Positions 7,970 through 17,328 of a stretch of DNA of 64,000 bases are shown here, piece by piece. The translations under genes were made by a program, and so were the position numbers. Numbering within the stretch: the stretch's first letter is position 1; every line of letters begins with the position of its first letter. Below the pieces are notes generated by a model. It made no database searches, was not told the DNA's origin, and saw only the letters and a list, made by a program, of their open reading frames with translations. Source of the stretch: WJKG01 sp964627305 (lineage in GTDB: Bacteria > Zixibacteria > MSB-5A5 > GN15 > FEB-12); contig CAZVHP010000001.1 of assembly GCA_964627305.1 (NCBI GenBank), forward strand, positions 62,001-126,000, written 5' to 3'.

Positions 7970-9040
7970 GTGGCTGACCGGGACTTTCAGGAAAGAACAG
8001 AGAAGGCAACTCCCAGGCGAAGAGAGAAAGCCCGCGATGAAGGCAAGGTCGCCAAGTCGCAGGAGCTGAACGCCGCCGCGATCATCACCCTGGGGTTCCT
8101 GACGCTGTACATGGTCGGTCCGTCGCTGACCAGTCAGGTCTGGGGATACATGAGTTACATGTTCTCCAACGCACCTGCCATAGCCGCCAGCGATCCCACG
8201 TTCGTAAGCATCTTCCAGGGAAGCATGTTCAAGTTTTTCAGTATGCTGCTGCCGGTGTTCGCGATCCTGACGGCGGTGGCGTTCGGTGTGAACGTGGCCC
8301 AGGTGGGGTTCAAGATCAGTTCGAAGGCAATGGAGCCGAAGTTCGAAAAGCTCAATGTGATCACCGGGGCCAAGCGGTTGTTCTCGATGCGCTCGCTGGT
8401 GCAGCTTCTTCGCGACACCCTCAAGCTGATCATCATTGCGACGGTCGCCTATTTCTCTCTCAAGAGCGAGTTCCCCTCGTTCTTCCTGCTGGCGGACATG
8501 AATACAACCCAGATCGCGGGGACAATGGGCACACTGGCGGTGACGCTGGCGCTGAAGATCGGGGGGGCGTACCTGGCCATTGCCTTCCTGGACTTCCTGT
8601 ATCAGCGCTACGAGTTCGAGAAGTCGATCCGCATGTCCAAACAGGAAATCAAAGAAGAGCACAAGGACACCGAGGGCAATCCCCAGCTCAAGGGACGGCT
8701 TCGCCAGGTCCAGCGCCAGATGTCGCAGGGCCGCATGATGAAGGCCGTCCCCAAGGCTGATGTCGTGATCAAGAACCCGACACACCTGGCGGTGGCACTC
8801 AAGTATGACCCGACCGAGGGAACTGCGCCGATCGTGCTGGCCAAGGGCGAGCGGCTCGTGGCGCAGAGAATCATCCAGATTGCCGAGGCGCATGACATCC
8901 CGGTGATTGAGGACAAGCCACTGGCTCGCGCGCTGTTCAAGATGTGCGAGGTAGGCCAGATGGTGCCCGCGAATCTCTACCGTGCGGTTGCCGAAGTGCT
9001 GGCCTACGTCTACCGCCTCAAAGGGAAGGTGATCAAGTAG
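7970..9040 (+). CDS. flhB: Flagellar export switch protein FlhB
   Basis: FlhB is the inner-membrane protein that switches export from hook to filament substrates after self-cleavage. It has four hydrophobic helices in residues about 35-210 and a cytoplasmic domain with the autocleavage motif NPTH at residues 269-272, the same position as in the Salmonella protein. The N-terminal QERTEKATPRRREKARDEGK is the family signature. The start is GTG at 7970, 10 bases after fliR. It has 356 residues and is complete. flhA starts 1 base after the stop. Confidence 0.97.
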   Translation: MADRDFQERTEKATPRRREKARDEGKVAKSQELNAAAIITLGFLTLYMVGPSLTSQVWGYMSYMFSNAPAIAASDPTFVSIFQGSMFKFFSMLLPVFAILTAVAFGVNVAQVGFKISSKAMEPKFEKLNVITGAKRLFSMRSLVQLLRDTLKLIIIATVAYFSLKSEFPSFFLLADMNTTQIAGTMGTLAVTLALKIGGAYLAIAFLDFLYQRYEFEKSIRMSKQEIKEEHKDTEGNPQLKGRLRQVQRQMSQGRMMKAVPKADVVIKNPTHLAVALKYDPTEGTAPIVLAKGERLVAQRIIQIAEAHDIPVIEDKPLARALFKMCEVGQMVPANLYRAVAEVLAYVYRLKGKVIK

Positions 9041-9041
9041 T

Positions 9042-11126
9042 ATGGCACCAACCCAGAACAAGACTATCCTTGAGCTGATCATGGCGCGGGCCGACATTCT
9101 GCTGGGCCTGGCAGTGGTGGGTGTTATCGGCGTACTGGTTATTCCGATCCCGACCTCGCTGCTGGACTTCGCGCTGGCGTTCAACATCACGTTCTCGCTG
9201 GTGGTGCTGCTGACCACGCTGTATGTGCGGCAGCCGCTCGATTTGTCGGTCTTTCCGGGAATGCTGCTGATTTTGACGCTGATGCGCCTGGCGCTCAACG
9301 TCGCCTCCACGAGGATGATCCTTCACCAGGCGTACGCCGGTGAGGTGATCAACTCGTTCGGCAATTTCGTGGTGCAGGGCAATTACGTCGTCGGCTTCAT
9401 CGTGTTCGTCATCCTGGTCATTATCCAGTTTGTGGTGATCACGAAGGGCGCCGGCCGTATCTCCGAAGTGGCGGCCCGTTTCACGCTGGACGCCATGCCG
9501 GGCAAGCAGATGGCGATCGACGCCGATCTGAATGCAGGGATCATTTCCGAAAACGAGGCAAGGGAACGTCGGCAGACGATCGCCCGCGAAGCAGACTTCT
9601 ACGGTGCGATGGACGGTGCCTCCAAGTTCGTTCGCGGCGACGCCATTGCCGGCATCCTGATTACGCTGATCAACGTGATCGGCGGCCTGATTATCGGTAT
9701 CGCCATCAAGGATATGGTGCTGACGGACGCGCTTCGGACCTACTCGCTGCTGTCGATCGGTGACGGTTTGGTGACCCAGATTCCGGCTCTGCTGGTGTCG
9801 ACGGCCTCGGGCATCATCGTCACGAGGGCGGCCTCCGAGGCCGACATGGGAACTGACTTGACCCACCAGTTGACCCGCCAGCCGCGTGCCATTCTCGTGG
9901 CCGCACTGGTGCTGTTCCTGTTCGGTTTCCTGCCGGGTATGCCGACCACCACGTTTCTGTTTCTCGGCCTGGCTATCGGCGGTGTGGCCCTGATGGCGCG
10001 CGAAGCTACCAGGCGCAAGGCGCAGGCCGAACAGCAGCAGCATCGTCGCCAACAAGAGAAGGCCGCCGAGCCGGTAGAGCGCCCCGAAGACATGCTGAAG
10101 GTTGATACGATCAGCCTCGAGATCGGCTACGGGTTGATCCCGCTGGTTGATGTCAAGCAGGGGGGAGATGTGCTCAACCGGGTGACGCTGATTCGCAAGC
10201 AACTGGCCGGAGAACTGGGAATCATGATGCCGCCGGTGCGCATCCGCGACAATGTGCAGCTCAAACCGAATGAATATGCGATCAAGGTAAAGGGGGTAAG
10301 GGTGGCCTCGTTCGAACTCATGCTGGATCATGTGCTGGCGATCAACCCGGGATTTGTGGAGGAGCGGCTCGAAGGTTTTGACACCACGGATCCGGCTTTC
10401 GGTCTGAAGGCGACCTGGATCATCCCGAATATCAAGGAGATCGCGGAGGCCAGGGGCTTCACGGTCGTGGAACCGGCGGCCGTGCTGGCAACGCATCTGA
10501 CCGAGGTTATTCGCAATGCGGCGCCGGAGATTCTGTCGCGTCAGGACGTGCAGAACCTGCTGAACCATCTCAAGGAAGATTATCCGGTACTGGTCGAGCA
10601 ACTGGTGCCGGAGGTGGTCCCGCTGGGCACGTTGCAGAAGGTGCTGCAGTCGCTGCTGGGCGAGCGGGTGCCGATCCGTGACCTGGGAACGATCCTGGAG
10701 ACGGTGGCAGACTATATCGCTGCTACCAGAGAGACCGATGTTCTTGCCGAGTATGCCCGGATGGCACTGAAGCGGCAGATCACGGAAATGTACAAAGATG
10801 CAGAGGGCAAAATGAGTGTATTCACAATAGATCCCACCGTTGAACAGGCGCTCTCCGACGCTGTCCAGAACACCAAACAGGGGCTCATGCTGGTCGTCGA
10901 TCCGGCTATGGCCGAACGTTTACTGGAAGCGATCGGAAAGCAGGCTGAGGTGCAGCAGAACCAGGGTCTGCCGCCGGTCTGTCTGTGTTCGCCGAACATC
11001 CGCCTGGCACTCAGGCGGTTGGTCGAGGCGAGGTACGCCGACCTGTCGGTGATCTCCTACAACGAGATCATGCCGGATGTGGAGGTGGTATCAACGGGAA
11101 TGGTGAGGTTGAACCATGATAGTTAA
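9042..11126 (+). CDS. flhA: Flagellar export protein FlhA
   Basis: FlhA is the largest export-gate protein and forms the nonameric ring that docks chaperone-substrate complexes. It has 694 residues: about seven to eight helices in residues 15-330, containing the FHIPEP-family cytoplasmic loop (residues about 166-205, with ERRQTIAREADFYGAMDGA), followed by a cytoplasmic domain from about 350 to the end. The ending VEVVSTGMVRL is typical. The start at 9042 directly abuts flhB. The last 11 bases overlap flhF, a coupling seen in many bacteria. Confidence 0.97.
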   Translation: MAPTQNKTILELIMARADILLGLAVVGVIGVLVIPIPTSLLDFALAFNITFSLVVLLTTLYVRQPLDLSVFPGMLLILTLMRLALNVASTRMILHQAYAGEVINSFGNFVVQGNYVVGFIVFVILVIIQFVVITKGAGRISEVAARFTLDAMPGKQMAIDADLNAGIISENEARERRQTIAREADFYGAMDGASKFVRGDAIAGILITLINVIGGLIIGIAIKDMVLTDALRTYSLLSIGDGLVTQIPALLVSTASGIIVTRAASEADMGTDLTHQLTRQPRAILVAALVLFLFGFLPGMPTTTFLFLGLAIGGVALMAREATRRKAQAEQQQHRRQQEKAAEPVERPEDMLKVDTISLEIGYGLIPLVDVKQGGDVLNRVTLIRKQLAGELGIMMPPVRIRDNVQLKPNEYAIKVKGVRVASFELMLDHVLAINPGFVEERLEGFDTTDPAFGLKATWIIPNIKEIAEARGFTVVEPAAVLATHLTEVIRNAAPEILSRQDVQNLLNHLKEDYPVLVEQLVPEVVPLGTLQKVLQSLLGERVPIRDLGTILETVADYIAATRETDVLAEYARMALKRQITEMYKDAEGKMSVFTIDPTVEQALSDAVQNTKQGLMLVVDPAMAERLLEAIGKQAEVQQNQGLPPVCLCSPNIRLALRRLVEARYADLSVISYNEIMPDVEVVSTGMVRLNHDS

Positions 11127-12873
11127 GTCATTTCGCGCCAGCTCCGCAGTGCGGGCGCTGAAGAAAGTGCGCGAGGAAATGGGGCAGGAGGCCATCGTGC
11201 TCAAGACGCGCCAGATCCGTCTGAAGACGGGCGGTACGGCGGTCGAGATCACGGCCTGTATCGAAAAGCCGACCGTAGGCGTCGCCTCCAGGGTGCTGGC
11301 TGCCAACCGGGCCGGCGGCATGAAGACTGCCGAAGCTGTGGCAGTGGCGACCGAACAGGTCAAGGTGCCGCCGACAAAGAACCGTATCCGGGAGTTTGTG
11401 CCGGAGCGGGTGGTAACCGACCGCGAGGAAGCCTCGCGCCTGCTTGGTCATGATCCCATGGATGACGTGGATGACCGTGCGGCAGCAGTCGACAGCCGGG
11501 CGACCCGTCAGAACGAAGAACCCGCCGCCGGGAGGCCTGTCGGAGATGCTTCGGGCCGTGTCGCAGACAAGCAGGAATCACCGCCGGCGACGCAGAAGAC
11601 CAGGACCGTGGACCGAGCGGGCATAGTGAAACAGGCGGCGGCGAAACTGGCAGCCGCGATGAAGCCCAGGCCGCAGGCAGCCGAGCAAGCAGGGACAACG
11701 AATGAGACGGCTGCCCCCGAAAAGCCAGCTGAGCCGAAACCAGTGCCGGCTGAGCCGATCGCTGGATCGCCGGAAGCGGCGGTCACGGATGCGGCGGCTA
11801 CTCCCGAAGAGACGGCGGTTGTGCAACCGGCCGAATCGGATGGCACGGCGTCGACAGCAATCTCGCGCCCCCTGGGCGCGAATGATGTCGATCATCAGAC
11901 GATTGCCTCGGCCATCTCCGCGAAGCTGATGGAGACGATTACCGAACGCATTGCCGGTCTGGAGACACGCCTGGAGAGGATGCAGGAGACGGGGGTGCCA
12001 ACGACGGCGAAGCCCCGTAACCCGCGGCGGGAGGCGATTGACGACGTGTGCAATCGTCTGATGGCTGCCGACGTGCCGGAGGTGTTCGTTCGCTCATTCG
12101 CCAAAGAGCTGAGTGCGGCTACGGAAGACGAGGAGGACAGCGACGTGATGGCACAGGCGCACAGGCTGCTGACAGCGCGCCTGGCACAGATGATGGTGCC
12201 GCATTTCGATTTTGTAGCCGGGGACCGGCTCGTGTTTGTCGGTCCGGCGGGGGCAGGGAAGTCCTCGGTGATGGGCAAGCTGGCGTTTCGTCTGGCGATC
12301 AAGGAGAAGATGAAAGTGAACCTGGCGACACTGGACACCCAGAAGATGGCTGCTCATGAGGAGATTGCCAGCTACGCCGATGTCCTGGGGGTACCGCTGG
12401 AAGAGGTGCCTTCGGCTTCCAATGGCAACGGCACGCGCAAGCGTCGCAGCGGCTGGCTGGATGTCGACAGCGAGAACGATCAGGAGGTTTCGGACGACGA
12501 CTCCTCGGAAAAGGAGCCGGTACGGTTTATCGATACGCCGGCGCTGCCGAGCGACGAGGCGGCTTTCGAAGCTCTGTGTGCGCGCGTGGCCTCGGTCAGG
12601 CCGACCAACTGTTTTGCAGTCTTTTCGGCGCTCACGCGCTCGGCCGATATCCTGAGAATGGCCGAGAGGCTCAGGAAGCTGTCGCCCTCGCACACGATCG
12701 TGACGATGCTGGATGTGACCTCGTGTCGCGGCACTGTGATTGCGGCGGCGCAGGCCTTGTCGACCAAGGTGGCGTTCGTATGTAACGCACCGGCGGGTAA
12801 AGGGCAGTTGCTCACGCCGGATCCGGACAGGATCGCGCGGTTGCTGCTGAATACGGGGGTGGACCTTGGCTAA
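11116..12873 (+). CDS. flhF: FlhF, SRP-like GTPase for flagellar placement, with altered G motifs
   Basis: FlhF is an SRP-family GTPase that sets flagellar number and site. The N-terminal basic domain (MIVKSFRASSAVRALKKVREEMGQ) matches the family. A disordered Ala/Pro/Glu-rich linker covers about residues 90-260, then the N and G domains follow. The P-loop GPAGAGKSS is at about 376-384 and is intact. Other G motifs are not: the usual DTAG reads DTPA (about residue 472), and the usual TKxD guanine-specificity motif reads TMLD (about 530). A charged insertion also lies in the middle of the G domain (about 436-465). It may bind nucleotide but hydrolyse poorly. It overlaps flhA by 11 bases and flhG by 8. 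Confidence 0.85.
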   Translation: MIVKSFRASSAVRALKKVREEMGQEAIVLKTRQIRLKTGGTAVEITACIEKPTVGVASRVLAANRAGGMKTAEAVAVATEQVKVPPTKNRIREFVPERVVTDREEASRLLGHDPMDDVDDRAAAVDSRATRQNEEPAAGRPVGDASGRVADKQESPPATQKTRTVDRAGIVKQAAAKLAAAMKPRPQAAEQAGTTNETAAPEKPAEPKPVPAEPIAGSPEAAVTDAAATPEETAVVQPAESDGTASTAISRPLGANDVDHQTIASAISAKLMETITERIAGLETRLERMQETGVPTTAKPRNPRREAIDDVCNRLMAADVPEVFVRSFAKELSAATEDEEDSDVMAQAHRLLTARLAQMMVPHFDFVAGDRLVFVGPAGAGKSSVMGKLAFRLAIKEKMKVNLATLDTQKMAAHEEIASYADVLGVPLEEVPSASNGNGTRKRRSGWLDVDSENDQEVSDDDSSEKEPVRFIDTPALPSDEAAFEALCARVASVRPTNCFAVFSALTRSADILRMAERLRKLSPSHTIVTMLDVTSCRGTVIAAAQALSTKVAFVCNAPAGKGQLLTPDPDRIARLLLNTGVDLG

Positions 12874-13735
12874 CAGAATTACGCTTCGACGCGCCGGTGA
12901 GGGTGCAGTGGACCTGTCCCGGCCGCGCCTGATCGGCTTCATGTCCGGCAAGGGCGGGGTGGGCAAGTCGGTTCTGGCATTCAACATGGCTCACACACTG
13001 GCCCAGCGGCGCTTCCGGGTCTTGCTCGTTGACTGCGATTTCGGCACGGGCAATCTACATATCCTGGCCAACCACCACTGCTACTACGGTATCCAGGAGT
13101 TCGCCGAGAAGAAGCTGTCGCTTCGCGAGGCCGTGACCGGTCTGACAGACAACCTCGATCTGCTGGCTGCGATTCCCTCGCGGATCAGTCTGTACACCTA
13201 TGACATTCGGGGGTGCGTCGACATGGTGCACCGTCTGCGGGAACAGGGACGGCACTACGATCTGGTACTGATGGATCACGGTTCGGGGCGATCGGATGCC
13301 GCGACGGCGATGGCGCACGCCTCGGACATGACCGTGATGGTGGTGGTGCCGGAGTTGCTCTCGATATCAGATGCCTACGGGTTGTACCGTTACCTGCACG
13401 ACACTGATGCGAGTATTGACTGCCGGTTGCTGCTGAATCGTCTGAAATCGCGTGATGAAGGGCAGTACGTATTTGACAAGCTAACGGCGATGGCAGACCG
13501 TTTTGTCGGGTCCTCGCCGCGTTCTCTGGGCTATGTCCGTGAGGACGAAATCGTGAGCCACGCCGTGGCGACACAGCGACCCTTGTCTGAAATCAACGAT
13601 AAATCGCCTGTATTGCAAGCACTTAGGATAGCCGGAATGGGGCTGACGACAGGGCCGGCGCCCTCGGGAGGGCACCTGTCGACGGGCGAGTCAGAGGTTA
13701 ACAGAATCCCGGCCGCGGCCGATATAAGGGAATAG
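12866..13735 (+). CDS. flhG: FlhG/FleN, MinD-like ATPase controlling flagellar number
   Basis: This is a ParA/MinD-family ATPase that works with FlhF to limit the number of flagella. The deviant Walker A motif SGKGGVGKS is near residues 27-35, followed by VLLVDCDFGTGNLHIL, the usual FlhG stretch. VVVPELLSISDAYGLYR comes later. It has 289 residues. The start is TTG at 12866, inside the flhF end. fliA follows 7 bases after the stop, the common flhF-flhG-fliA order. The C-terminal MinD-type amphipathic helix is not obvious; instead the tail is Gly/Ser-rich. Confidence 0.92.
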   Translation: MANRITLRRAGEGAVDLSRPRLIGFMSGKGGVGKSVLAFNMAHTLAQRRFRVLLVDCDFGTGNLHILANHHCYYGIQEFAEKKLSLREAVTGLTDNLDLLAAIPSRISLYTYDIRGCVDMVHRLREQGRHYDLVLMDHGSGRSDAATAMAHASDMTVMVVVPELLSISDAYGLYRYLHDTDASIDCRLLLNRLKSRDEGQYVFDKLTAMADRFVGSSPRSLGYVREDEIVSHAVATQRPLSEINDKSPVLQALRIAGMGLTTGPAPSGGHLSTGESEVNRIPAAADIRE

Positions 13736-13742
13736 TATACAA

Positions 13743-14621
13743 ATGGTTAGGACGATTAAAGTCGAACCGAGAAGAACGCGCCGCCCGGTGGGCGCGTCCG
13801 ACGAGAGTATTGATAAGACGCCTGTCAGCCCGGCTGTGCGGCGGGCCCGAAGAAGCAGTGCGACGCAGGCCGATTGGAATCGTTACCAGCGTGACCCCAG
13901 CCCGGAGTTGAGGCAGAAGCTTCTCAAGCAGTATCTGCCGCTGGTGCGAAATGTGGCCTCGCGCATGGCCATGGGTTTTCCCCGCTCGGTGGAGTTGTCT
14001 GACCTTATCAACACGGGTGTCATCGGACTGACCGAGGCGTTTGCGAATTTCGATCCCGATCGCGGGGTGAAGTTCGAGACATACGCGGTGCCGCGAATTC
14101 GCGGTGCGATACTGGACGAGCTGCGGGCGCTTGACTGGGTACCGCGATCGACCCGCGCCAAGTCGCGGGAGATCGATCGGGCCTTCTCCTCGCTGGAGCA
14201 CGAGCTGGGTCGACCGCCGGAGAAGACGGAATTGGCAAAGAAACTGAATATCAGCATGGGCGAACTGTACTGCGCCCTGGACGACGTCACTGGTACGAAC
14301 ATCCTGTCGCTGGACGAGGTGATCTACCGTGAGGATGACAATCGCCAGGTGCCGCGAATTGAGACGGTCATAGATCGAACGACCTCCAGCGTGCTGGGGG
14401 ATATTGAGAAGGGTGAACTGCGCTCGTTCCTGGTGGTGGCGATGGATCGGCTGACCGACCAGGAGAAGCTGGTGATCGCCCTGTACTACTACGAGGAGCT
14501 GACACTCAAGGAGATCGGCGAGGTGATGTCGATTTCTGAATCGCGGGTATCGCAGATTCATACCCGGGCGGTGATCAAGCTTCGCGGTATGGTCAGGGAG
14601 AAGTTCGCCTTAACAGGTTAG
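13743..14621 (+). CDS. fliA: RNA polymerase sigma factor for flagellar genes (FliA/WhiG type)
   Basis: This is sigma-28, which directs transcription of late flagellar and chemotaxis genes. Region 2 (LVRNVASRMAMGFPRSVELSDLINTGVIGL) includes the core-binding and -10 recognition helices. Region 3 (LEHELGRPPEKTELAKKLNIS) and region 4 (LTDQEKLVIALYYYEELTLKEIGEVM, then SESRVSQIH) are all clear. It has 292 residues, with a basic N-terminal extension of about 40 residues rich in Arg. The ATG at 13743 follows a weak purine stretch. The presence of this factor implies sigma-28 promoters on late genes. No anti-sigma factor FlgM is recognisable in the window. Confidence 0.96.
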   Translation: MVRTIKVEPRRTRRPVGASDESIDKTPVSPAVRRARRSSATQADWNRYQRDPSPELRQKLLKQYLPLVRNVASRMAMGFPRSVELSDLINTGVIGLTEAFANFDPDRGVKFETYAVPRIRGAILDELRALDWVPRSTRAKSREIDRAFSSLEHELGRPPEKTELAKKLNISMGELYCALDDVTGTNILSLDEVIYREDDNRQVPRIETVIDRTTSSVLGDIEKGELRSFLVVAMDRLTDQEKLVIALYYYEELTLKEIGEVMSISESRVSQIHTRAVIKLRGMVREKFALTG

Positions 14622-14643
14622 AGAATGCGTGAAAGGGTGTGTT

Positions 14644-14943
14644 ATGGCCGACAGCATTCGCAATGTGGACGGCGTCCGAACACCCGACAACTTGAAATCG
14701 GTGGTGCGCTCCAAGGAGGACCGGGAAGAGAAGCCGTTTGAGGAATTTCTCAAGGACTCCGGCAAGGACAAACAGGAAGACCAACCAGAGCAGGCGCCAG
14801 TCGAGGACAAACTGATTCTGAGCGACAGAGAAGGTTCGGAGAAGGATGAGAAGGATGGTGACAACGATTCCACAAAACGAGCGGCGAGCAGTGCCGATGA
14901 TGATGATGAAGATTCGGCACGAGGAATCGATATAGTCGCCTGA
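14644..14943 (+). CDS. Small, highly charged protein of unknown function in the flagellar operon
   Basis: This is a 99-residue protein with no membrane segment and no recognised domain. It is dominated by Asp, Glu, Lys and Ser; the second half includes a run of aspartates near residues 84-90, so it is probably disordered. The start is ATG at 14644 with AAAGG about 8 bases upstream; a GTG at 14629 would extend it by five residues. It lies 22 bases after fliA and 18 before the next gene, so it is co-transcribed. An export substrate, a chaperone partner or an anti-sigma (FlgM-like) protein are possible. I see no FlgM motif, so I assign no function. Confidence 0.6.
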   Translation: MADSIRNVDGVRTPDNLKSVVRSKEDREEKPFEEFLKDSGKDKQEDQPEQAPVEDKLILSDREGSEKDEKDGDNDSTKRAASSADDDDEDSARGIDIVA

Positions 14944-14961
14944 AGCCAACGAGGGAGAAAA

Positions 14962-15354
14962 ATGGAGTTTTCACCTGACATGATGATGGACATAGCGCTG
15001 AACGCGGTCGGTTACGTGGCGGCGGGGGCGCTGTCGGTGGTGATTTATGTTCTGTTCACGGGGAGGGGTCGGCGCGCCGATGTGAGTACTCACGCACCCT
15101 CGGGTTCGACAGCCGCTGAGTCGGCGCGCGCGGGTGCAGTCGACGACGGTGGTCGTTCGGTTGAGTTCGTGCGCTTGAGCCAGCAGCGCACCGAGGCGGC
15201 GAGGCCGGCCTACCTGGAGCACCGGCGAAACCGGGTGGAGGTGATCGGCCGGGCGCGCCGGATGCTTGATGACGGTGTTCCGACGGAGCAGATCAAGAAG
15301 TCGCTGCCGATATCGGATGCCGAACTGGCCCTTTTGATCTACGAAAACGATTGA
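14962..15354 (+). CDS. Single-helix membrane protein with DUF2802-like C-terminus
   Basis: This is a 130-residue protein with one N-terminal transmembrane helix (about residues 15-32), a polar linker, and a C-terminal helix-turn-helix-like module. That module (RARRMLDDGVPTEQIKKSLPISDAELALLI) resembles the end of DUF2802 proteins, which are often encoded next to fliA and chemotaxis genes. The family's role is unknown. The ATG at 14962 follows GAGGGAG at 14951-14957. It sits between the acidic protein and a DUF2225 protein. The DUF2802 match is by eye and should be treated as tentative. Confidence 0.6.
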   Translation: MEFSPDMMMDIALNAVGYVAAGALSVVIYVLFTGRGRRADVSTHAPSGSTAAESARAGAVDDGGRSVEFVRLSQQRTEAARPAYLEHRRNRVEVIGRARRMLDDGVPTEQIKKSLPISDAELALLIYEND

Positions 15355-15373
15355 TTCAGACTGGAGTGTAAAC

Positions 15374-16558
15374 ATGCCCGATGACAGCCCCTTCTTTCTA
15401 ACCAAGATTGAATGCCCGGTCTGCAAGACGATAAACGAGTTCGAGACCGTCAAGGTTGGCAGTTATCTTGAGGATGGTCGCGACACGGACTTCTGTCCGA
15501 AGAACATTCAGTGGCGGTTTCCTCGTTATCAGTCGTACAATCCGCTGGCATTTTTCACCGTAACGTGTTCGAACTGCTACTACACCCGAGAGTTCAGCAA
15601 CGCGTTTCGCGACTGGCAGAAGGACAACAACTTCCGCACTTATCGCCTGAAGACGATCAAGGAACGTCACCTGGAAGAGTTGGCGGCGCCGGATTCGATT
15701 ATCAAAGAGCTGGCGAACCACATGGATCTCACTCGCTTTCCCAACGAGACAGCGATCATCAAGCTGCACCTGGCGGTGTTCGACGAGCTGCTGAATGACC
15801 GGTTCAAGTCGCTTGATCTGGGGCGTTTCTACTTGCGGATCGGCTGGGTCTTCCGCGACATGGAGTCGGGGGAGAACCCCTCCAACCAGACCCTCAAGGC
15901 GATTCTGGCCGAGATCGACAGCAAGTACCGCATGATAGCGGACTCGTTCACGAGCTGTACGGAGCGGATCAACGTGCTGGCGTCGCATATCGACGCGCAT
16001 TTCGCGACCGAGGAGTTGTCGGCGGATATGAAGTCGCGAATGCTGCCGTACCGGGAGAGGTTCAACGCGCGGCTGGATGAGCTGGCGACAGACGTCCAAC
16101 AGGCGCGTCAGAAGTATCAGGATTTCGACGAGCTGCTGACAGAATACAAGTCAGAGACGCTGGGCACGGACGTGGCCGGGCGCCAGACGTTCGGCAGTTA
16201 TCCTTCGTTTACGGAGTTCCTGCTCCAGGCGAGAAAGCGCTGGGACGCCATAGTCACCAACGAACGGGAGGCGCTGGAGAAGGCGGTACACTACTACAAG
16301 AAGGCCTTTACGGACGGTTCGGGGATAGCACCCGGGAATCAGCAAATCCAGGTGTCGTACCTGATCGCGGAGCTCTCGCGGCGTATTGGTGACTATGACG
16401 GAGCTCGAGAGTATTTCAACAGCACGATCAAAAACGGGCAGGCATTTGTCCACCAATACCGCCACGATCGTTCCCGTACGGTGCTGGCGCGGAAGATTCT
16501 CGAGTTGGCGATCGAGCAGGGACGTGCAAACCTGGCCGCATTGAAAGCGGTCTCATAA
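15374..16558 (+). CDS. DUF2225 family zinc-binding, TPR-like protein
   Basis: This is a 394-residue cytoplasmic protein. The N-terminus has two CxxC pairs (CPVCKTINEFETVKV near residues 14-28, and CSNCYYTREF near 60-70), which likely bind one metal ion and are typical of DUF2225. The rest is helical, with a repeat-like end (SRRIGDYDGAREYFNSTI) typical of a tetratricopeptide fold. The function of the family is not known to me. The ATG at 15374 follows a GGAG stretch (15363-15366) after the previous gene. It is embedded in the flagellar operon, so a link to assembly or c-di-GMP signalling is plausible. Confidence 0.8.
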   Translation: MPDDSPFFLTKIECPVCKTINEFETVKVGSYLEDGRDTDFCPKNIQWRFPRYQSYNPLAFFTVTCSNCYYTREFSNAFRDWQKDNNFRTYRLKTIKERHLEELAAPDSIIKELANHMDLTRFPNETAIIKLHLAVFDELLNDRFKSLDLGRFYLRIGWVFRDMESGENPSNQTLKAILAEIDSKYRMIADSFTSCTERINVLASHIDAHFATEELSADMKSRMLPYRERFNARLDELATDVQQARQKYQDFDELLTEYKSETLGTDVAGRQTFGSYPSFTEFLLQARKRWDAIVTNEREALEKAVHYYKKAFTDGSGIAPGNQQIQVSYLIAELSRRIGDYDGAREYFNSTIKNGQAFVHQYRHDRSRTVLARKILELAIEQGRANLAALKAVS

Positions 16559-16576
16559 CATCACGGGAGTGACGGC

Positions 16577-17326
16577 GTGCAGCTTCCTATTGGCCGGCTT
16601 TCAGAGCCGCTGACGCTCTGGGAAAAAATTGAAGTAACCATACTCGAGAACAAGAAGTTCGGGCGGTACCTGTTTCGAATCGAGGACATCGTTTCCGATG
16701 GACTGGTGGTCTCGGAGCTGAGGTTTCTCGGCGGCGAGATCCGCCTGCGAAACAACGCCCAGGTGACGATAGGTTTCACGCGCAAAGATGCCGCGTACGA
16801 GGGGTACAGCGTGATCACTCGCTGGCGCGGCAGTCGGGATGATCGTTTCCTGCTGACGATACCGAAGACCGTGCACCGGGTACAGCGTCGGCAGTACGTA
16901 CGGATCGAGATTACTGGTAAGGCGGCGGTTGTTCAGGTCGATGACGCTATCGAGCAGCTTCAGCAGGAGCAGGACGTGCCGTGGACGGAGTGCTCGACGG
17001 TCGATCTCTCCGGCGGCGGGGTTCTGATTCGTTCACAGCGTGAATTCTCCGGGGGAGATCTGCTGCTGATTCATCTGCCGTTGCTGGAGGAGGCGGAGCT
17101 GCCTTCGCTGATACTGGGGACGATCAAGCGGGTATTCTCCGGAGAAGAGTGCTACCTCGCGGGCGTGGAGTTTCTGACCGGAGAGCAGGCAGCCAAAGAC
17201 AGCAGGGCCAGGCTGTTGATCGAGATGCTTCAGGAGATGCGGTTCTTTGACGAAGTGGCCCAGGACAAGCTGGTGAATTTTGTATTTCAGAAGCAGATAG
17301 AACTGCGTCAGAAAGGACTGCTGTAG
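16577..17326 (+). CDS. Flagellar brake (YcgR-like) PilZ protein
   Basis: This is a 249-residue protein with an N-terminal YcgR-type beta domain (about residues 10-95) and a C-terminal PilZ domain that binds cyclic di-GMP. The PilZ signature is complete: an RRQYVR arginine motif near residues 109-114 and the DLSGGG motif near 142-147. YcgR proteins slow or bias the flagellar motor when c-di-GMP is high. The start is GTG at 16577, with GGGAG at 16564-16568. It is the first of three consecutive PilZ genes and is followed 2 bases later by the second. Confidence 0.9.
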   Translation: MQLPIGRLSEPLTLWEKIEVTILENKKFGRYLFRIEDIVSDGLVVSELRFLGGEIRLRNNAQVTIGFTRKDAAYEGYSVITRWRGSRDDRFLLTIPKTVHRVQRRQYVRIEITGKAAVVQVDDAIEQLQQEQDVPWTECSTVDLSGGGVLIRSQREFSGGDLLLIHLPLLEEAELPSLILGTIKRVFSGEECYLAGVEFLTGEQAAKDSRARLLIEMLQEMRFFDEVAQDKLVNFVFQKQIELRQKGLL

Positions 17327-17328
17327 GG

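Noticed and set aside
9033..10601. 522-codon frame opposite flhA
   Set aside because: Shadow of flhA with His/Arg/Gln-rich composition and no domain.
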